From the NCBI RefSeq assembly GCF_000765145.1, contig NZ_JMGA01000074.1, forward strand, positions 1 to 37,457: a stretch of 37,457 bases of DNA, given 5' to 3'. Below are positions 33,952 through 37,457 of this stretch, piece after piece (the first letter of the stretch is position 1; every line of letters starts with the position of its first letter). The notes beneath the pieces are model-generated. The model saw only the letters and a list, made by a program, of their open reading frames with translations, was not told the DNA's origin and ran no database searches. A program made the position numbers and the translations under genes. Origin of the DNA: Desulfosporosinus sp. HMP52 (GTDB lineage Bacteria > Bacillota > Desulfitobacteriia > Desulfitobacteriales > Desulfitobacteriaceae).

Positions 33952-34746
33952 TTACTTATCTGTCCCTTGCCGGTATTCATGGGTAAAGGTCGGATCGTAT
34001 AGTTTTGACCGTGCATAACCCTTGGCCGGATCTAAGAAATCTCCTACCAGAATTTGCGCCTGTTTACGGATTCCTGCCGCTTTAACCTTTTCCACGATGG
34101 TTTCTAGGGTTCCCAAGAGAATCTCTTCATCCGGCCAGCTTGCTTTAGCGATAACGGCAATTGGAGTGGAGGCAGCATACCCACCATCCAGCAACTCCTT
34201 GACCACAGTTCCCATGTCTTGAACACTTAGGAAAATTGCCATACTGGCTTGGTGCTGGGCTAATTTAGAGAGTGCCTCACGCTCCGGTACGGGAGTTCGC
34301 CCGGCTAAACGAGTTAGAATCAAGGTTTGACTGATATCCGGCAGAGTAAATTCTCTCTTTACGGCTGCAGCAGCTGCAAACACTGAACTGACCCCAGGTA
34401 TGACAGAATAGGGAATTTCTTGTTTATCTAAGTATTCGAATTGCTCCTTAATAGCACCGTACATACTGGGATCTCCTGTATGCAGCCGAACAACAGTCTC
34501 TCCGTTATTCGTTCCTTCAAGCATGAGAGCCACCACTTCTTCGAGAGTGAGATGAGCACTGTCATGACAAGGAACACCCGGACGACACATCCCCAGCAAT
34601 TCCGGATTAACTAACGATCCGGCATAAATCACCCGGTCTGCACCTTCTATAGCCCGGGCTCCTTTGAGAGTGATAAGCTCAGGATCCCCCGGACCGGCTC
34701 CGACAAAAATCACTTGGCCTTGGCCGCTAGTTTTCTTCTGGCTCAC
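33952..34746 (-). CDS. cbiF: Precorrin-4 / cobalt-precorrin-4 C11-methyltransferase CbiF
   Basis: A 264-residue SAM-dependent tetrapyrrole methyltransferase. Hallmarks are VIFVGAGPGDPELITLKGAR, VIYAGSLVNPELL, RLHTGDPSMYGAIKEQ and VIPGVSSVFAAAAAV. I chose the GTG six bases after GGGGAGGG; upstream frame would extend into the end of cbiL without similarity. The overlap with cbiL is then 20 bases. Confidence 0.94.
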   Translation of the reverse strand: MSQKKTSGQGQVIFVGAGPGDPELITLKGARAIEGADRVIYAGSLVNPELLGMCRPGVPCHDSAHLTLEEVVALMLEGTNNGETVVRLHTGDPSMYGAIKEQFEYLDKQEIPYSVIPGVSSVFAAAAAVKREFTLPDISQTLILTRLAGRTPVPEREALSKLAQHQASMAIFLSVQDMGTVVKELLDGGYAASTPIAVIAKASWPDEEILLGTLETIVEKVKAAGIRKQAQILVGDFLDPAKGYARSKLYDPTFTHEYRQGTDK

Positions 34747-35464
34747 TATTTTCCCTCCCCAGTAAATCTTTTTTAACAAGCAACAAACTGAGATAGTCGA
34801 CTTTTTCTGCTTTAAAATCATCGGGCTTAGGTTCCCAACGTATTTTCTCTTCCGCTTGTCCGAGACGAGTCAGCAAAACTGCCTTTCTCTCGCGTTTTTC
34901 CAACAGCGTCAAAATGTCAGGAAGCCTGCGGGAGACTTTCATCAGGACTAGATTAGGGAAGTTCAGGTAGTCTCCCACATCTTCCGTACTTGGTAAGATA
35001 AGGAGAGGTTCATCCCCTGTGGCCAGGGGCAGGTTAATCTTTGCTGCAGCGGCAGCCATGGCCGTTATTCCAGGAATGGTTTTAATGCATTCCTGGGGTA
35101 ATTGTTTCTGAAGAATATTAAGCAGATAACTGTAAGTACTATACAGGGATGGGTCGCCTAAGGTAATGAAGGCTACTGATTTGCCCTGTTTTAATTCTTC
35201 CAGGAGGGTTTGAGCTCCATCTTGCCATGCTTTTTCTAAAACCTGCTGATCAGAAGTCATGGGCATTTCTAGCTCTACTAAACGAGCCTTCGCGGGGCAA
35301 TGAACTTTAGCAATATCCCAAGCCACACTTTCTCGATCCATCTTGGATTTTGGAATAGCTACTAAATCCACGGATTGCAGTACATTAACAGCTTGCAAAG
35401 TCAAGAGCTGAGGGTCACCGGGACCGACTCCGACTCCATAGAATTTTCCCCATGTTGTATTCAT
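34727..35464 (-). CDS. cbiL: Precorrin-2 / cobalt-factor II C20-methyltransferase CbiL
   Basis: A 245-residue SAM-dependent methyltransferase. GVGVGPGDPQLLTLQAVNVL, the GDPSLYSTYSYL loop and TIPGITAMAAAAA are the family signatures. In the presence of CbiX the substrate is cobalt-factor II or cobalt-precorrin-2. The ATG overlaps the cbiET stop as TGATG with GGGG seven bases upstream; a GTG one codon earlier is less well placed. Confidence 0.93.
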   Translation of the reverse strand: MNTTWGKFYGVGVGPGDPQLLTLQAVNVLQSVDLVAIPKSKMDRESVAWDIAKVHCPAKARLVELEMPMTSDQQVLEKAWQDGAQTLLEELKQGKSVAFITLGDPSLYSTYSYLLNILQKQLPQECIKTIPGITAMAAAAAKINLPLATGDEPLLILPSTEDVGDYLNFPNLVLMKVSRRLPDILTLLEKRERKAVLLTRLGQAEEKIRWEPKPDDFKAEKVDYLSLLLVKKDLLGRENSEPEEN

Positions 35465-36714
35465 CACTTTTCCCCTTTTCTTGCTGAGATAATAAAGATT
35501 GGATTCAAAGCTTGAGCCATATGCAGGGTTTGTACTGCTTTCCAGCGGACAGCTTGAATAGAAACCGTGTCAATATCCTGATAGTTGTAATCCGAGAGCA
35601 ATTTTAATCCTTGTGCTACGGTTTCAATGGTTACTGCCGTAATCACAATCCTTCCCCCTGTAATTAAGGGAACTGTTTGTAGTATTTCCGGCAGTCTGCC
35701 GCTGCTGCCGCCAATGATACAGACATCCACCGGAGGCAGTTCTCCGAAGACATCGGGAGCGGCTCCTGGAATTAGCCGAAGATTTGGAACTCCAAACTTT
35801 TCTTGATTGGCAAGAATAAGTTTTTGAGCTTCCGAATTATGTTCGATAGCATAAACCACACCTTCGGAAGCTAAACCAGCAGCTTCAATGCTTATACTCC
35901 CCGTGCCCGCGCCAATGTCCACAACGCGATCCTTTGCAGAAATTTGGGCTTTGGCCAGGACTTGTACGCGAATTTCCGCTTTGGTCATGGGAACCTTACC
36001 CCTTAAGAATTCCTCATCTGGAATCCCCAGCCTTAACTTTGTACCTCTCTCAGGGGGATAGGAATCAGATGGTTGGTTATTAGAGATACTCGTTTGGTTA
36101 GAATCCGGATGAAGAATGACAATGGCATTCTTTAGCAAGGTCTCATCCTGAGCCAACTTCTCTGCATCCATTGTTGCCCAAAATTCTTCGGGATAAGCCA
36201 GGGCATTTCCTATGGATATCTGCGGATTATTTCCCTGCTCCAGATAAAATTGAGCAATTGCCTGGGGAGTGTTTTCCCCACCGGTTAGAACCGCTGTAGG
36301 GCGAGTTATCACTTGAGGTAATACTGACAGCTCGCGGCCATGAACACTGGCAAAGTCTGCCTCCTGCCAAGCAAGCTCCGCTCTGGCAAAGGCAAACTGC
36401 AGAGAACTAATCCCCGGATGTACATCGATCCTCTCCTCGGGAAACTCTTTCTTGAGTCTAGGTAAAAAACTAAAAAACCCTGGATCGCCGGAGACGAGAA
36501 CTCCGATAAGGTTCTTTTCTATTAAAGCGCTTCTGATCACTTCTATACTACTGGCCAGATTACCGGATAGGACATAGGTTTGTCCTGTGAAATCTGGAAA
36601 GAGTTCCAGAGCCCTAGATCCTCCGATCAAGATTTCGCAGTTCTTCACAAGTTCATTAATCGCGGGGGGCAACCATTCCGGCCTCCCAGGGCCAATGCCG
36701 ATCACCTGTAACAT
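35464..36714 (-). CDS. cbiET: Fused cobalt-precorrin-7 C5- and -6B C15-methyltransferase CbiET
   Basis: A 416-residue fusion. The CbiE half (residues about 1-200; VIGIGPGRPEWLPPAI, LVSGDPGFFSFLPRL, HPGISSLQFAFARA) methylates C-5. The CbiT half (about 230-416) has a Rossmann SAM site DIGAGTGSISIEAA and methylates C-15 with decarboxylation. A hydrophilic linker (about 205-225, NQTSISNNQPSDSYPPE) joins them. The fusion is common (also called CobL). The ATG lies six bases after AAGGG. It is the first gene of the operon, behind the cobalamin riboswitch. Confidence 0.94.
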   Translation of the reverse strand: MLQVIGIGPGRPEWLPPAINELVKNCEILIGGSRALELFPDFTGQTYVLSGNLASSIEVIRSALIEKNLIGVLVSGDPGFFSFLPRLKKEFPEERIDVHPGISSLQFAFARAELAWQEADFASVHGRELSVLPQVITRPTAVLTGGENTPQAIAQFYLEQGNNPQISIGNALAYPEEFWATMDAEKLAQDETLLKNAIVILHPDSNQTSISNNQPSDSYPPERGTKLRLGIPDEEFLRGKVPMTKAEIRVQVLAKAQISAKDRVVDIGAGTGSISIEAAGLASEGVVYAIEHNSEAQKLILANQEKFGVPNLRLIPGAAPDVFGELPPVDVCIIGGSSGRLPEILQTVPLITGGRIVITAVTIETVAQGLKLLSDYNYQDIDTVSIQAVRWKAVQTLHMAQALNPIFIISARKGEK

Positions 36715-36807
36715 TCATTACCCTTCTTCCCTAATGTTGATGTGTTAGTACTTGTTAGCCTTCTGTCAGGCGGCTTCGGTCTATTTTCGCTTTTTTCAGT
36801 ATAGTAT

Positions 36808-36832
36808 AAAAAAACGAGCCTGAGCGGCTCGT
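36808..36832 (-). terminator. Attenuator terminator of the cobalamin riboswitch
   Basis: On the minus strand ACGAGCC/GGCTCGT with a 5-nt loop is followed by seven Ts. It sits between the riboswitch aptamer and cbiET, about 55 bases after the aptamer and 94 bases before the start codon. Transcription is expected to stop here when cobalamin is bound. Confidence 0.9.
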
Positions 36833-36887
36833 ATGGTTTACCAAATAAACACACACATCTCCTATCGCTCGTAGGTTGGTGATGCTA

Positions 36888-37046
36888 CTTAAGGCAGGTT
36901 TCCTGGCTTCAGATCATCATTCTCCCCATTAATCATGTCTAATAACACAACTAGACGAAGAGAACTCCTTGTTTACAGTGGCGGGACCGCGCCGGATTTT
37001 CACCGACTTCCCCTCTTAGATCCTTTAAATTCAAAGGAACCTTAAG
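36888..37046 (-). ncRNA. Cobalamin (B12) riboswitch
   Basis: On the minus strand the P1 helix CTTAAGG/CCTTAAG closes a 159-nt aptamer. The conserved core reads AAGTCGGTG, AAAATCCGGCGCGGTCCCG and CCACTGTAA. The B12 box GCCAGGAAACCTGCC lies at the 3' side (36894-36908). Adenosyl- or methylcobalamin binding would favour the terminator that follows and so repress the whole operon. A probable promoter lies in the AT-rich 37050-37120 region, not fixed precisely. Confidence 0.95.
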
Positions 37047-37203
37047 CATAACAATATTAATTTAACAAATTGTGTCTTAACAATAATGAGTTATTCTATA
37101 AGTATATACTAAATTCCTCTATTTCAAAATAATTTGTTAAAAACATTATAATATTCACAAAGTTTATTCAAATGCATGTCATTCTAGTATTCTTATTATG
37201 TTC

Positions 37204-37445
37204 TTGTTCTACGTAAACGGATATGTTAGATTATTGATAGGGAATCAAGTGATTCTTAGCTTCAGATGGAGTTTGTCTAAGAGGAAATACTTACTCCATC
37301 TGAAGCTTAGAAGAACTTATCCAGGGACGTAGCAGCCGTTATCTCCCACTTATAGAAGATGGGAATCTTACGGCTGGTAGTCATCGGATAAATTGAAGGT
37401 TGTTTGGTTACCTCATTCTAAAAGGGGTAACCAAACAATTTCTTG
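37204..37445 (+). ncRNA. Candidate structured non-coding RNA with own promoter and terminator
   Basis: A promoter-like TTGTTC (37204-37209), 17-nt spacer and TAGATT (37227-37232) would start transcription near 37239. Three structures follow. First is a 20-bp hairpin with one mismatch (37253-37272/37293-37312). Second is a nested element closed by TTATCC/GGATAA (37317-37322/37386-37391), with CAGCCGT/ACGGCTG and TCCCA/TGGGA inside. Third is a terminator TTGTTTGGTTACC/GGTAACCAAACAA (37400-37412/37426-37438) followed by TTTTCTT. No open frame is present. I cannot match it to a known RNA class. It could also be the leader of a gene beyond the right edge. Confidence 0.5.
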
Positions 37446-37457
37446 AAAAGTTATTGC

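Noticed and set aside
1-37457. tRNA, rRNA and CRISPR arrays
   Set aside because: I looked on both strands and found no cloverleaf with a CCA-type acceptor, no rRNA segment and no regular repeat-spacer pattern.

Overview
The window looks like chromosomal DNA of a spore-forming, strictly anaerobic Gram-positive sulfate reducer of the Desulfosporosinus/Desulfitobacterium type (Peptococcaceae). The evidence is AT-rich DNA with strong Shine-Dalgarno sites and frequent GTG/TTG starts, a SpoVB-type sporulation flippase, the start of a collagen-like (exosporium-type) protein, a DsrJ-type triheme cytochrome, a siroheme reductase, a MtaB/MtaC methanol methyltransferase system and an anaerobic (CbiX-type) cobalamin operon. 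The genus is inferred from gene content only.

Layout. 1-8.3 kb holds single-gene units: a truncated collagen-like protein, an Lrp/AsnC regulator divergent from an isochorismatase-family hydrolase, SpoVB, a nitrite/sulfite reductase convergent with an orphan DsrJ, a MarR-GNAT fusion, and a radical SAM/SPASM protein with a His/Gly-rich head. 8.3-12.6 kb is an accessory zone: a DUF4256 protein, two unrecognised genes, small palindromic MITE-like elements, a tyrosine recombinase that has lost its catalytic end, the opposed C-terminal fragment of a second recombinase, and a frameshifted membrane gene. 12.7-16.8 kb holds two tandem paralogous CNNM-CBS-CorC membrane proteins, several strong hairpins, a zinc-ribbon protein and a small membrane protein.

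16.9-23.5 kb is a C1 methyl-transfer locus: MtaB (methanol:corrinoid methyltransferase) with its corrinoid protein, a second corrinoid protein, a PocR-domain AraC regulator, a CobW-family metal-binding GTPase and a methyltetrahydrofolate:corrinoid methyltransferase. Together these would carry methanol methyl groups onto tetrahydrofolate.

24.0-37.0 kb is one long minus-strand cobalamin operon behind a cobalamin riboswitch and a transcription terminator: cbiET-cbiL-cbiF-cbiG-cbiH-cbiJ-cbiX-cbiC-cobQ-cbiB-cbiA-pduX-cobD. It covers cobalt insertion, most ring methylations, ring contraction, amidation and the aminopropanol arm; cbiD and the nucleotide-loop genes (cobU, cobS, cobT) are not here. 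Placing corrinoid synthesis beside corrinoid-dependent methyltransferases makes metabolic sense. Beyond the riboswitch, on the plus strand, lies a non-coding stretch with a promoter-like sequence, three successive stem-loops and a terminator, which is the best candidate here for an undescribed RNA.
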